Part shown: in pieces, positions 1 to 8,001 of the stretch | How the letters are laid out: the number at the start of each line of letters is the position of its first letter | Position numbering within the stretch: position 1 is the first letter of the stretch | NCBI GenBank assembly: GCA_036821905.1 | Contig: DAISIR010000003.1 | Coordinates: 147,039 to 211,038 of the forward strand | DNA from: Brooklawnia sp937867175 | GTDB taxonomy: Bacteria; Actinomycetota; Actinomycetes; Propionibacteriales; Propionibacteriaceae | Length of the DNA: 64,000 nucleotides | Direction of reading: 5' to 3' | The notes under the pieces: generated by a model | Seen by the model: only the letters and a program-made list of their open reading frames with translations | What the model was told of the DNA's origin: nothing | Database searches by the model: none | Translations under genes and position numbers: made by a program

Positions 1-78
1 CACCAAGCCGGACGCGATCGCGCCGCCCATCACCCCGCCGCCGATGACGACCACGGGCACCGCGCTGGCTCCGCCCAC
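1..78 (-). CDS. N-terminus of a Rossmann-fold protein, probably pyrroline-5-carboxylate reductase (partial)
   Basis: The first 26 codons of a gene that runs off the left edge. It starts at GTG (78-76), three bases after the asd stop codon, so it is probably cotranscribed with asd. The only readable motif is a hydrophobic beta strand followed by GGGVMGGAIASGL, a dinucleotide-binding loop of the GxGxMGxAI type seen in ProC. Proline dehydrogenase lies 5 kb away beyond an inserted island, and proC is often a neighbour of that gene in actinobacteria, which supports ProC. Another NAD(P)-dependent reductase cannot be excluded from so short a piece. Confidence 0.5.
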   Translation of the reverse strand, partial: MGGASAVPVVVIGGGVMGGAIASGLV

Positions 79-81
79 GTC

Positions 82-1116
82 TCAGGCCCTGGCCGCCAGA
101 AGCTCGGCGATCTGCACCGCGTTCAACGCGGCACCCTTGCGCAGGTTGTCGCAGCTGACGAACATCGCCAAGCCGCGACCGCCAGGAACCGATTGGTCGA
201 CCCGGATTCGTCCCACCAGGCTCGGATCGGCACCGGCCGCCTGTCGTGGCGTGGGCACTTCCACCAACTGGACGCCGGGCGCCTCGGCGAGCAGCGCGGT
301 AGCCTCCGTCGGGCTGATCGGCCGCTCGAACTCGGCGTTGATCACCAGGGAGTGGCCGGTGAATACCGGGATGCGCACGCAGGTTCCCGAGACGGCGAGT
401 TCCGGCAGGTGCAGGATCTTGCGGGACTCGTTGCGAAGCTTCTGCTCCTCATCGGTCTCCAGCCAGCCGTCGTCCACCAGCGCGCCGGCATACGGCACGG
501 CGTTGAACGCGATCGGGGCGACGTAGGGCGCGTTGTCGACCGGAGCCAGAGCGCCGCCGTCGAAGGCCAGTCGGGCGAAGTCCTGCTCGACCGCCGCTGC
601 GGTCTGGTCACGCAGCGCACGGACGCCGGCCAGTCCCGACCCCGAGGTGGCCTGGTAGGTGGCCACGATCAAGCGCTGCAGCCCGGCTGCGTCGGCGAGC
701 GGCTTCAGCACCGGCATGGCGGCCATGGTGGTGCAGTTCGGGTTGGCGATGATGCCCTTTGGCGGGTTGATCGCGTCGGTTGGGTTCACTTCGGAGACCA
801 CCAACGGCACGTCTGGGTCCATCCGCCAGCACGAGGAGTTGTCGACCACGACGGCGCCCGCGGCGGCCACCTTGGGGGCGAACTCGCTGGACGCGGTCTT
901 GCCGGCGCTGAAGATGGCGATGTCGAGACCGGCAAAGTCGGCGATCGCCATGTCTTCGACAGTGATCTCGGTACCGCGCCAATCGAGCTTCTTGCCCGCC
1001 GACCGGGACGACGCGAAGTATCGCATCTCGTCCACCGGATAGTTGCGCTCATCAAGCAGCGTCCGCATGACGTTGCCGACCTGACCGGTTGCCCCGAAGA
1101 CTCCAACTCGCACCAT
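82..1116 (-). CDS. asd: aspartate-semialdehyde dehydrogenase
   Basis: This enzyme reduces aspartyl phosphate to aspartate semialdehyde with NADPH, the branch point for lysine/diaminopimelate, threonine and methionine synthesis. The 344 residues begin with a GATGQVGNV nucleotide-binding loop (8-16). The catalytic cysteine is Cys128 in NPNCTT, and His255 in the FTGHS context is the general base. The length is normal for the family. The start at 1116 is supported by a TAGGCT -10 hexamer ending 7 nt before the ATG, so the message is probably leaderless. Upstream lies a transposase remnant; an aspartokinase gene, the usual partner of asd, is not adjacent. Confidence 0.96.
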   Translation of the reverse strand: MVRVGVFGATGQVGNVMRTLLDERNYPVDEMRYFASSRSAGKKLDWRGTEITVEDMAIADFAGLDIAIFSAGKTASSEFAPKVAAAGAVVVDNSSCWRMDPDVPLVVSEVNPTDAINPPKGIIANPNCTTMAAMPVLKPLADAAGLQRLIVATYQATSGSGLAGVRALRDQTAAAVEQDFARLAFDGGALAPVDNAPYVAPIAFNAVPYAGALVDDGWLETDEEQKLRNESRKILHLPELAVSGTCVRIPVFTGHSLVINAEFERPISPTEATALLAEAPGVQLVEVPTPRQAAGADPSLVGRIRVDQSVPGGRGLAMFVSCDNLRKGAALNAVQIAELLAARA

Positions 1117-1123
1117 GAGTCAA

Positions 1124-1129
1124 AGCCTA
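1124..1129 (-). promoter_or_regulatory. -10 element of a leaderless asd promoter
   Basis: TAGGCT on the minus strand with a 7-nt spacer to the asd ATG. Transcription would start at or next to the start codon. No Shine-Dalgarno sequence is present. Confidence 0.55.
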
Positions 1130-1226
1130 GCGCCCACGCCCAGCCGGGCTCGGTGCGCCCACGCTGGCCAAAGCGTGTCTCCAATTCTTGGTGGCTCGAC
1201 TTGGGAGAAGGGCGAGAAACCACGCC

Positions 1227-1441
1227 CTGGCAAGCAGGACTTCAAACCCCTTCGCCAGATCATCGAGTCCGTCAACGACACTCTCAAGGGCCAACTCGAC
1301 CTCGAACGCCACGGCGGCAGAACCATCGCCTGCGTCCGCCCCCGCATCGCCGCCCGCGTCCTCGCGCTCACCGCCGGCATCTGACACAACGCCAACATCG
1401 GCGCCGAGATCCGCCGATCACTGACCACCTACGACAACTGA
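1227..1441 (+). pseudogene. transposase C-terminal remnant
   Basis: The frame reads DFKPLRQIIESVNDTLKGQL followed by DLERHGGRT, then an Ala/Leu-rich stretch and HNANIGAEIRRSLTTYDN before a stop at 1439-1441. This is the conserved C-terminal part of actinobacterial DDE transposases (I believe the IS982-like or a related group). An in-frame TGA at 1382-1384 replaces the Trp codon expected in the 'IWHN' motif. The N-terminal and catalytic parts are missing. It marks the left border of an island carrying the P-type ATPase and broken ppk2. Family assignment is from memory. Confidence 0.65.
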
Positions 1442-1520
1442 CCCCTTGGACTGACTCATCTAGAGTTGTGCCCGTTCGAGGGTCGGCAGTCACCGACCCC
1501 GCGCCTCGAGGAGCACCAAG

Positions 1521-4286
1521 ATGACTGACACGGCCCAGGCCACAACGGGTCCGACGCCCGCGTGGTACGCGATGACCCCAGCCGACGCCGCGGCGGCGTG
1601 GGAGGTCGATCCCGACACAGGCCTCAGCGCGGCCGAGGTGGACCGCCGCCGCGCCACCCACGGCGAGAACAAGATCGACTCCGAGCCGCCGCCCACACGG
1701 TGGACCATCGCGCTCGGCGAGATCAAGGACCCGATGAACCTGATGCTCATCGCGGTCTCCATCGCCAGCTTCATCATCGGCGAGACCCCGGTCGCGATCA
1801 TGGTGTCCGTCCTCGTCGTCATCAACGTCGTGATCGCCACGCAGCAGGAGCTGAAGGCCCGCAGCGCCGTCGACGCCCTCGCGAAGATGCAGACGCCGAT
1901 GGTGAGGGTGGTGCGCGACGGATCGGTGCAGCAGATTCCCGCCCCCGAGGTCGTGCCCGGCGACATCGTCCAGCTGGAGGCCGGCGACCTGGTCCCCGCC
2001 GACGGCCGCATCCTGCGCTCGGCCAGCTGCGAGACCCAGGAGGCGGCCCTCACCGGCGAAAGCGCCCCGATCGCGAAGGGCACCGCCGCGCTCGAGTCCG
2101 ACGACGTGGCGCTCGGCGACCGCACCCCCATGCTCTTCCAGAACACGTCGCTCACGCGCGGCACGGCCACCATGGTCGTCACCGGCACCGGGATGGACAC
2201 CGAGATGGGCCGGATCGCGACCATGCTGTCCGAGATTGAGGTCAGCAAGTCGCCGCTGCAGACCGAGCTGGCCCAACTGACCAAGGTGCTGGGCATCATC
2301 ACCTGGGCCGCGGTCGCGGTCGTCGTGATCCTCGGCATCGTCCGGCAGCAGCCGCTCGCCGCCGTGCTGCTGCTCGGCATCTCCATGGCTGTCTCGGCGA
2401 TCCCGACCGGCCTGCCGACCTTCGTCCAGGCGATGCTCGCCTTCGGCGCGAATCGGCTGGCCGAAGCGAAGGCCGTCATGAAGAACCTCGGCGACGTCGA
2501 GACCCTCGGCGCCACCAGCGCGATCAACTCGGACAAGACCGGCACGCTCACACTCAACGAGATGATGGTCCGGAGGCTCTACTACCGGGGCGGCTGGTAC
2601 AAGGTCTCGGGCGACGGGTACGAGAAGTCCGGGCAGATCACCTGTGCGGCGGGAGCGAAGGCGCCCGATTTCACCCACCTGGCCTACGGGCTCTGCCTCG
2701 ACTCCGATGCGACGGTCTCCGACGCGGGCGCCGTCGTCGGCGACCCCACGGAGGCCGCGCTCGTCGTGCTCGCCGCCAAGCTCGGCGTCGACGCGGAGGA
2801 GACCCGCCGCGCCTACCCGCGGTTCGCGGAGGTCCCCTTCGACTCCGACTACAAGTTCATGGCCACCTACCACCACCTGCCGGTGGACGGGGTCGACCGG
2901 TTCGTCGGCCTCGTCAAGGGCGGCCCCGACGTCGTGCTCGACCGCTGCGGCTACGCGCTGACTGCCGACAGCACTGTCCCGATCGACGAGAAGGTCCGCG
3001 CCCGGTTGCTCGCCGCCAACCGCGAGATGAGCGAGCAGGGACTGCGCGTCCTCGCCTTCGCGATGCGCCCCCTCGACGGCCGGGAGGACGCCGTCGCCGC
3101 CGACCCGATGGGTCACGTCGAGGACCTGGTCTTCGTCGGCATGGCCGGCATCATCGACCCGCTGCGCCCCTCGTCGCTCGAGGCCGTGCGGGTCGCGCAC
3201 GCCGCGGGCATCGAGGTTCGGATGATCACCGGCGACCACGCCATCACCGCGGGCGCCATCGGCGCAGAGCTCGGGCTCGGAGCGGGCGCGATCAGCGGCG
3301 CGGAGGTCCAGGCGATGACCGACGAGCAGATCCGCGAGGCGCTTCCCCGCCTGCACGTCTTCGGCCGCGTGACCCCGCAGGACAAGCTGCGGCTCGCACG
3401 GATCATGCAGGAGAGCGGCGAGGTCGTCGCGATGACCGGCGACGCCGTCAACGACGCCGCCGCGCTCAAGCAGGCCGACGTCGGCGTCGCGATGGGTTCG
3501 GGCAGCGAGGTCACCAAGCAGGCCGCGAACATGATCCTCACCGACGACAACTTCGGCACGCTGGTCAAGGCCATCCATCTGGGGCGCGGCATCTACGACA
3601 AGATCACGTCCTACGTGCGCTTCCAGATGACCCAGCTGCTCTCGCTGGTCTTCCTTTTCCTCAGCGCGAGCGTCTTCAACATCAACCAGGGCATGCCGAT
3701 GACCCCGATGATGGTGCTCTACCTGAACTTCTTCATCTGCGCCGCGCCAGTCGTCATGATCATGGTTGACCCGACGCCCGAAGACCTGATGACGCGTCCC
3801 CCGCGGGACACCTCGCAGGGCATCGCCAACTCCCGCGCCGTCGCGCAGTGGGTCGTCTTCGGACTCACCCTCTTCGCCGTCGCGCTCGCCGCGCTGCTGC
3901 TCACCCCGGGCGAAATGAGCCCCACCGAGCCGAACGTCCCGATGACCATGTCGTTCGCCGTGATGGGCCTCGGCACCGTGTTCAGCGCGCTCGTGATGCG
4001 CCGCGACCCCGACTCGGGGTTGAACGCCCCCATCCTCGGCGCCATCAAGATTCTCCTCATCCCGACCGCCATGACGGTGCTCGGCGTCGAGTGGGGCTGG
4101 CTGCGCGGCATCCTCGGCACCGTCGACCTGACGAGCGGTCAGTGGATGTCGGTCATCGGCTACGCGGTCCTCGTCGCACTCGTCGTCGAGGTTTACAAGG
4201 TGTTCCGCCGGTCACGGCTCGCCAAGGAGCCCGCCCTCGCCCGCGGCGTCGAGGCGGTCGTCCCCGAGCGCGTCCGGGGCGCCTGA
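1521..4286 (+). CDS. P-type cation-transporting ATPase of unusual ion-site composition
   Basis: A 921-residue ATP-driven membrane cation pump. In order it has an N-terminal cation-ATPase domain (about 15-75), the actuator loop with TGES (178-181), M4 with IPTGLP (294-299), the phosphorylation motif DKTGT (338-342), a nucleotide domain, the hinge TGDAVND (about 639-645), and a C-terminal membrane bundle. The M4 motif lacks the Glu of PEGLP and M6 reads NFFICAAPV (from residue 736) instead of NLVTDG, so both acidic ligands of classical Ca2+ pumps are gone. Ion specificity is therefore unknown. The ATG follows GAGGAG by 7 nt. It lies on the opposite strand to its neighbours, between a transposase remnant and a broken ppk2, which suggests acquisition by transfer. 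Confidence 0.93.
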   Translation: MTDTAQATTGPTPAWYAMTPADAAAAWEVDPDTGLSAAEVDRRRATHGENKIDSEPPPTRWTIALGEIKDPMNLMLIAVSIASFIIGETPVAIMVSVLVVINVVIATQQELKARSAVDALAKMQTPMVRVVRDGSVQQIPAPEVVPGDIVQLEAGDLVPADGRILRSASCETQEAALTGESAPIAKGTAALESDDVALGDRTPMLFQNTSLTRGTATMVVTGTGMDTEMGRIATMLSEIEVSKSPLQTELAQLTKVLGIITWAAVAVVVILGIVRQQPLAAVLLLGISMAVSAIPTGLPTFVQAMLAFGANRLAEAKAVMKNLGDVETLGATSAINSDKTGTLTLNEMMVRRLYYRGGWYKVSGDGYEKSGQITCAAGAKAPDFTHLAYGLCLDSDATVSDAGAVVGDPTEAALVVLAAKLGVDAEETRRAYPRFAEVPFDSDYKFMATYHHLPVDGVDRFVGLVKGGPDVVLDRCGYALTADSTVPIDEKVRARLLAANREMSEQGLRVLAFAMRPLDGREDAVAADPMGHVEDLVFVGMAGIIDPLRPSSLEAVRVAHAAGIEVRMITGDHAITAGAIGAELGLGAGAISGAEVQAMTDEQIREALPRLHVFGRVTPQDKLRLARIMQESGEVVAMTGDAVNDAAALKQADVGVAMGSGSEVTKQAANMILTDDNFGTLVKAIHLGRGIYDKITSYVRFQMTQLLSLVFLFLSASVFNINQGMPMTPMMVLYLNFFICAAPVVMIMVDPTPEDLMTRPPRDTSQGIANSRAVAQWVVFGLTLFAVALAALLLTPGEMSPTEPNVPMTMSFAVMGLGTVFSALVMRRDPDSGLNAPILGAIKILLIPTAMTVLGVEWGWLRGILGTVDLTSGQWMSVIGYAVLVALVVEVYKVFRRSRLAKEPALARGVEAVVPERVRGA

Positions 4287-4305
4287 CCGGCACACGCGAA
4301 AGAAG

Positions 4306-4602
4306 GTCGAGAAACGAAGAAGAAGCGCACCTGAAGCATCTGAAGGAACTGCACGGCGACGTCGTGGCGATGCAGGAATGGGTCAAGGAGACGGGCGCGT
4401 AAGTGTGCATCGTCTTCAAGGGGCGCGACACCGCGGGCAAGGGCGGCGTGATCAAGGGGATGAGCCCCCGCGACGCCAAGGTGGTGGCGCTGCCCACGCC
4501 CTCCGAGCGCGAGAAGTCCCAGATGTACAGCTGGCGCCACGTCCCCCACCTGCCCGCGGCTGGGAGATCGTGATCTTCGACCGCAGCCGGTACATAACCG
4601 AA
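4306..4602 (+). pseudogene. polyphosphate kinase 2 fragment
   Basis: Recognisable PPK2 pieces: LHGDVVAMQEWVKETGA, then a TAA (4400-4402) where Lys is expected, then VCIVFKGRDTAGKGG (Walker A region), then ALPTPSEREKSQMY and HVPHLPAAG. After this a frameshift is needed to reach EIVIFDRSRY (Walker B/lid region). Four residues are also missing between GVIK and SPR. The N-terminal third and everything after the Walker B motif are absent. PPK2 uses polyphosphate to phosphorylate nucleotides; this copy cannot be active. It follows the P-type ATPase by 20 bp on the same strand and probably arrived with it. Confidence 0.85.
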
Positions 4603-4661
4603 GAACTCCAACCGCAAACCGATCAGCCCGACCGGTGCGCGGCGGATTGTTCAGCAGTCTC

Positions 4662-5438
4662 CTAGAGCCAGTCGACGACACCCGCGAGCAACGAATAGCC
4701 GACGAAGGCGGCCACGTCGATCAGGGCATGCGCGATCACCAGTGGCCACAGACGTTTCGTCCGGGTGTACAGCCAGCCGAGCAGCAGCCCGAAGACGAGG
4801 TTCGACAAGAAGCCCCCGAAGCCCTGGTAGAGGTGGTAGGTGCCCCGGATCAAGGCGCTGACCACGACGATCGGCACTGGACGCCAGCCTGCCTGACGCC
4901 ACCTGGTGAACAGGTAGCCGATCATGACGACCTCTTCGAGGCAGCCATTCATGAACGCGGCCAGCACGTACATCGGAACCGTCCACCAGGCCTGCGTCAG
5001 ATCGGCCATCACGATCGTGGTGTTGATCCCGATCTGGCGGGCCAGCAGGTAGCCGCCCAACGCCGGGCCGAGGATGACTGCGGCGATGCCGCCCCCCCAC
5101 GCGACGTCACGTCCGATGCGCCGGCCGTCCAGACCGATGGCGCGCCACGGCGCGTCGGGGGGCGGCCAGATCCGCCACAGCAGATACAGCGCCAGCATGG
5201 GATGGAAGAAGGGGAAGAGGTTGTTGGCCAACTGGTAGGCAAGGTCGAGCCAAGGACGATCCGGGGTGACCGACGAGTTCATCGTCGAGGTCTGTTCGGC
5301 CAGCGGCAGGTCGGGCAAGGTGAGTCGGTTGATGATGTTGAGGATCGAGTAGACCGCGGAACGTCCGAGCGACAAGCCGAGGACGATCACCGTCTCGGCG
5401 ACCAGGTGCGGGCGGCCCCGGACCGCCGTCGCCGGCAC
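4662..5438 (-). CDS. CPBP family intramembrane metalloprotease (CAAX protease)
   Basis: A 258-residue polytopic membrane protein with the three motifs of the CPBP/Abi family: EE at 168-169, His202 in GTYHLYQG, and His237 in IAHALID. The family cleaves within or near membranes, and some bacterial members are linked to peptide or bacteriocin self-protection; the substrate here is unknown. The usual EExxxR reads EEVVMIGY, so the Arg of motif 1 is not in its normal place. The GTG start directly abuts the TAG stop of proline dehydrogenase, so the two are almost certainly cotranscribed. Confidence 0.85.
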   Translation of the reverse strand: MPATAVRGRPHLVAETVIVLGLSLGRSAVYSILNIINRLTLPDLPLAEQTSTMNSSVTPDRPWLDLAYQLANNLFPFFHPMLALYLLWRIWPPPDAPWRAIGLDGRRIGRDVAWGGGIAAVILGPALGGYLLARQIGINTTIVMADLTQAWWTVPMYVLAAFMNGCLEEVVMIGYLFTRWRQAGWRPVPIVVVSALIRGTYHLYQGFGGFLSNLVFGLLLGWLYTRTKRLWPLVIAHALIDVAAFVGYSLLAGVVDWL

Positions 5439-6365
5439 CTATCGTTTCCCCAGCAGCGAGCGCATGAACAACGCCAGGTTGTCGGGACGCTCCACGAACC
5501 CACGCAGGTAGTACTCGTACCATCCCGGGCCGTACGGCACATAGGAGCGCGCGACATGGCCGATATCGACCAGTCGACGCAGTTCCAGTGGACGAACCCC
5601 GTACAGCATCTGGAACTCGTAGCTGTCCGGCGCGCGTCCGCTCCGCCGGACCAACTCCTCGGCGATGGCGATCAGTCGCGGGTCATGGGTGGCCACCAAC
5701 GGGACCGCCTGGCTCTTCATCAAGATTCGCAAGCCCCGCACGAAGGCCAGATCGACCTCGTGCCGGTTGCGGAACGCCACGGTGCGCGGCTCGCGGAAGG
5801 CCCCTTTGCACAACCTGATCCGCCCACCCGGCATCGCCAGATTCGCCAGATCACGCTCGGTTCGGTGCAGCGCAGCCTGCACGGTGGCACCGATGCTCGG
5901 CAGGTCTTGGTTGAGCTGCACCCAGGTGTCCAGCGTCAAGTCCACGGACTCCGACCCGGACATGTCAAGGGTCACCAACGCGCCGGCGTTGTTGGCCATC
6001 CGGGTGATGCGGCGCGCCGCCTGCAGCGCGAACTCCTCGCCGTGCATCCCCAACTCCTGGCCCAGCAAGCCGAGACGAACCGAGATCTCGGCACCCTTGG
6101 CGAGCCCTTCAGCGGTCAGCCTCACGACCAGTTCCAGATACCCGGTCTGATTGGCCTCGGCGTCGCCGAGCGTTGTCACCGGTCTACCCAGATACTCGAC
6201 GCTGACCAGTAGCCCCTTGTCGACCAAGGAGTGCAGGACCGGCACCAGATCGTCCAGGTGCTCCCCCGCCACATACCGGGCCACCAACTCACGGGCGGCC
6301 GGGGACGACACGGCGGCCCGGCGCACCTGGTCGCGTCCCGCCCAGCGCATCAATAGCTCACTCAC
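5439..6365 (-). CDS. proline dehydrogenase
   Basis: A 308-residue monofunctional FAD enzyme that oxidises proline to pyrroline-5-carboxylate and passes electrons to the quinone pool. It has the expected barrel segments, including VTLDMSGSESVDLTLD, RLCKGAF and the C-terminal YVPYGPGWYEYYLRG, which carries the substrate- and flavin-contacting residues typical of PRODH. The chosen GTG (6365-6363) overlaps the stop of the upstream gene as GTGA; an open frame extends further upstream but has no family content. It is the middle gene of an isomerase-PRODH-CPBP operon. The matching P5C dehydrogenase is not in the window. Confidence 0.92.
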   Translation of the reverse strand: MSELLMRWAGRDQVRRAAVSSPAARELVARYVAGEHLDDLVPVLHSLVDKGLLVSVEYLGRPVTTLGDAEANQTGYLELVVRLTAEGLAKGAEISVRLGLLGQELGMHGEEFALQAARRITRMANNAGALVTLDMSGSESVDLTLDTWVQLNQDLPSIGATVQAALHRTERDLANLAMPGGRIRLCKGAFREPRTVAFRNRHEVDLAFVRGLRILMKSQAVPLVATHDPRLIAIAEELVRRSGRAPDSYEFQMLYGVRPLELRRLVDIGHVARSYVPYGPGWYEYYLRGFVERPDNLALFMRSLLGKR

Positions 6366-7162
6366 GGCAGTGCCTCCCGATGGGCCTGCGTCCTGCCTTG
6401 TTGCAGGTGTTGTCTGGTCTGGTTCAAAGCTTCGGCGAGTTGTTGTTCGCGTTCCTCGTGGTCGACGGCCCGGCGGGTGTTGATCTCGTGGATGATGTGA
6501 CCGCCGAAACGCCCCGTCGCGAGCCGTTCGACGACCTGCCAGGCGTCCTGATTGCCCTGCCCCGGGAAGAGGTGTTCGTCCCTGCCGGAGCCGAGCCCGT
6601 CGGTCAGGTGCACGTGGCGCAGCCGCCCACCCCAGGCGTCCACGTAGTCCAGCGACCGGACCTGGGCGGTGGCGGCATGCGACAGGTCGAGCGTCAGCGC
6701 GTCGTAGTCCTGGTGGGTCGGGTCCCAGTCGGGCACATAACCGAACACGGTCGCCCCGGGTGCCCGCCACGGGTACATGTTCTCGACCGCCAGCGTGATG
6801 CCGGTCTGGCGACTTAGCCCACGGATGCCGGCCACGAAGTTGCGTGCGTACTCGCGTTGCCAGATGAAGGGCGGATGCACGACCACCACCTCGGCGCCAA
6901 GATCGGTGGCCGCCTGGCAGGACCGGCGCAGCTTCTCCCAAGGGTCGGTGCCCCAGACGTTCTGGGTGATCACCAAGCAGGGCGAGTGCACGCTCAGCAC
7001 CGGCACCTGGTGGTAGTCGACCAGCTTGCGGACGTAGTCGATGTCGGTGCTGGGTGGATCGATCCCGACCATCAACTCGACACCGTCATAGCCGACCGAG
7101 GCTGCCAGTTCGAAAGCGTCGGCGGTGGTTCCCGGGTACACAGTCGAGCTGCCCAACCCCAC
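6362..7162 (-). CDS. sugar phosphate isomerase/epimerase-like TIM barrel protein
   Basis: A 266-residue xylose-isomerase-like TIM barrel. Visible metal/catalytic-site segments are VELMVGID, VHSPCL, VVVHPPF, AVENMYPW and LTLDLSHA, with a C-terminal HIIHEINTRR. Members of this family isomerise or epimerise sugars or inositols; the substrate is not predictable here. In actinobacteria such a gene commonly precedes proline dehydrogenase and ProC. The start is GTG at 7162 (TTG at 7165 is an alternative), 9 or 6 nt after GGAGG at 7172-7176. Its stop overlaps the next start by four bases. Confidence 0.82.
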   Translation of the reverse strand: MGLGSSTVYPGTTADAFELAASVGYDGVELMVGIDPPSTDIDYVRKLVDYHQVPVLSVHSPCLVITQNVWGTDPWEKLRRSCQAATDLGAEVVVVHPPFIWQREYARNFVAGIRGLSRQTGITLAVENMYPWRAPGATVFGYVPDWDPTHQDYDALTLDLSHAATAQVRSLDYVDAWGGRLRHVHLTDGLGSGRDEHLFPGQGNQDAWQVVERLATGRFGGHIIHEINTRRAVDHEEREQQLAEALNQTRQHLQQGRTQAHREALP

Positions 7163-7333
7163 CAACGGCAGCCTCCGGTTTGTCGGCGTGCGGCCCTGCC
7201 CGGGCTCTGCACGGGCAGGATCGAAGGGCCGGGAGGACTGCACAAGCCCACCGTACTGGCAACGCTGCGTCGCCGCCGCCGCCGCGGGTGACCCGGTTTC
7301 GCGTTCTGGGGTGACCCTTGACACAATGACCCC

Positions 7334-7972
7334 ATGCATCTGGATCACTTGACCTTCGTGGCCGGCCCGCACGGACTGCAGAGCACTGTCGCCGAGCTGA
7401 GCGAGGCGTTGGGCCGCCAGTTCAAGGACGGCGGATTCCATCCGCGTTTCGGAACCAGGAACAACATTCTGCCGCTGGCCGAGGGACGCTACCTCGAGGT
7501 CGTCGAGGTGCTCGACCATCCCGCCGCAGACAAGGCTGTCTACGGGCAGGCGGTGCGGGCGCGCCAAGAGCTCGGGGGCGGCTGGTTGGGCTGGGTGATC
7601 TCGGTGGCCGACCTCGCCCCCTACGAACAGCGATTGGGACGTGCCGCGGTGCCCGGCTCCCGCCAGTTCCCCGACGGTCGCCGCCTGGAATGGGAACAGA
7701 TCGGCGTCAAGGGCCTGATGACCGACCCGCAACTGCCCTACTTCCTCAAGTGGGAGTCGCCCGCCGACGTGCTGCCCTCCGCCTTGGCCGGTGATGTCAG
7801 GCTCGACACCTTGGAGATCGCAGGTTCGCGGGAGCGTGTCGAAGAGTGGGTCGGCAGCCCCATCGCAGCTGTCTTCGACGGCGTCCGCATCGAGTTCACC
7901 AGCCCGCATGGTCACCCCGGGGTCTCCGCCGTGGTCTTCGACGTCCCCGGACGCGGCCTGGTCCGAATCTGA
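7334..7972 (+). CDS. glyoxalase-like (VOC) domain protein
   Basis: A 212-residue protein of the glyoxalase-like domain family. It opens with MHLDHLTFVAGP, the first beta strand with a metal-type His, and contains the typical RFGTRNNILPL and YLEVVEVLD segments. Residues beyond about 150 form a second, poorer VOC-like half. The reaction is unknown. The start ATG is preceded by CACAAT with a 6-nt spacer, a weak leaderless arrangement. It is divergent from the isomerase gene and lies 29 bp before radA. Confidence 0.85.
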   Translation: MHLDHLTFVAGPHGLQSTVAELSEALGRQFKDGGFHPRFGTRNNILPLAEGRYLEVVEVLDHPAADKAVYGQAVRARQELGGGWLGWVISVADLAPYEQRLGRAAVPGSRQFPDGRRLEWEQIGVKGLMTDPQLPYFLKWESPADVLPSALAGDVRLDTLEIAGSRERVEEWVGSPIAAVFDGVRIEFTSPHGHPGVSAVVFDVPGRGLVRI

Positions 7973-7989
7973 GTGTCGGTGGCCCCCTC

Positions 7990-7995
7990 TATCGT
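7990..7995 (+). promoter_or_regulatory. -10 element of a leaderless radA promoter
   Basis: TATCGT followed by six bases and the GTG of radA. No ribosome binding site is visible, so this placement decides the GTG start at 8002 over in-frame upstream starts. Confidence 0.6.
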
Positions 7996-8001
7996 TTGAC
8001 C

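Noticed and set aside
1368..3578. 736-codon minus-strand frame across the P-type ATPase
   Set aside because: It is the shadow of a high-GC gene; it is rich in Arg, Asp, His and Gly with no domain, while the plus strand has every ATPase motif.
4635..6212. 525-codon plus-strand frame
   Set aside because: It covers the CAAX protease and proline dehydrogenase, both with clear motifs on the other strand.
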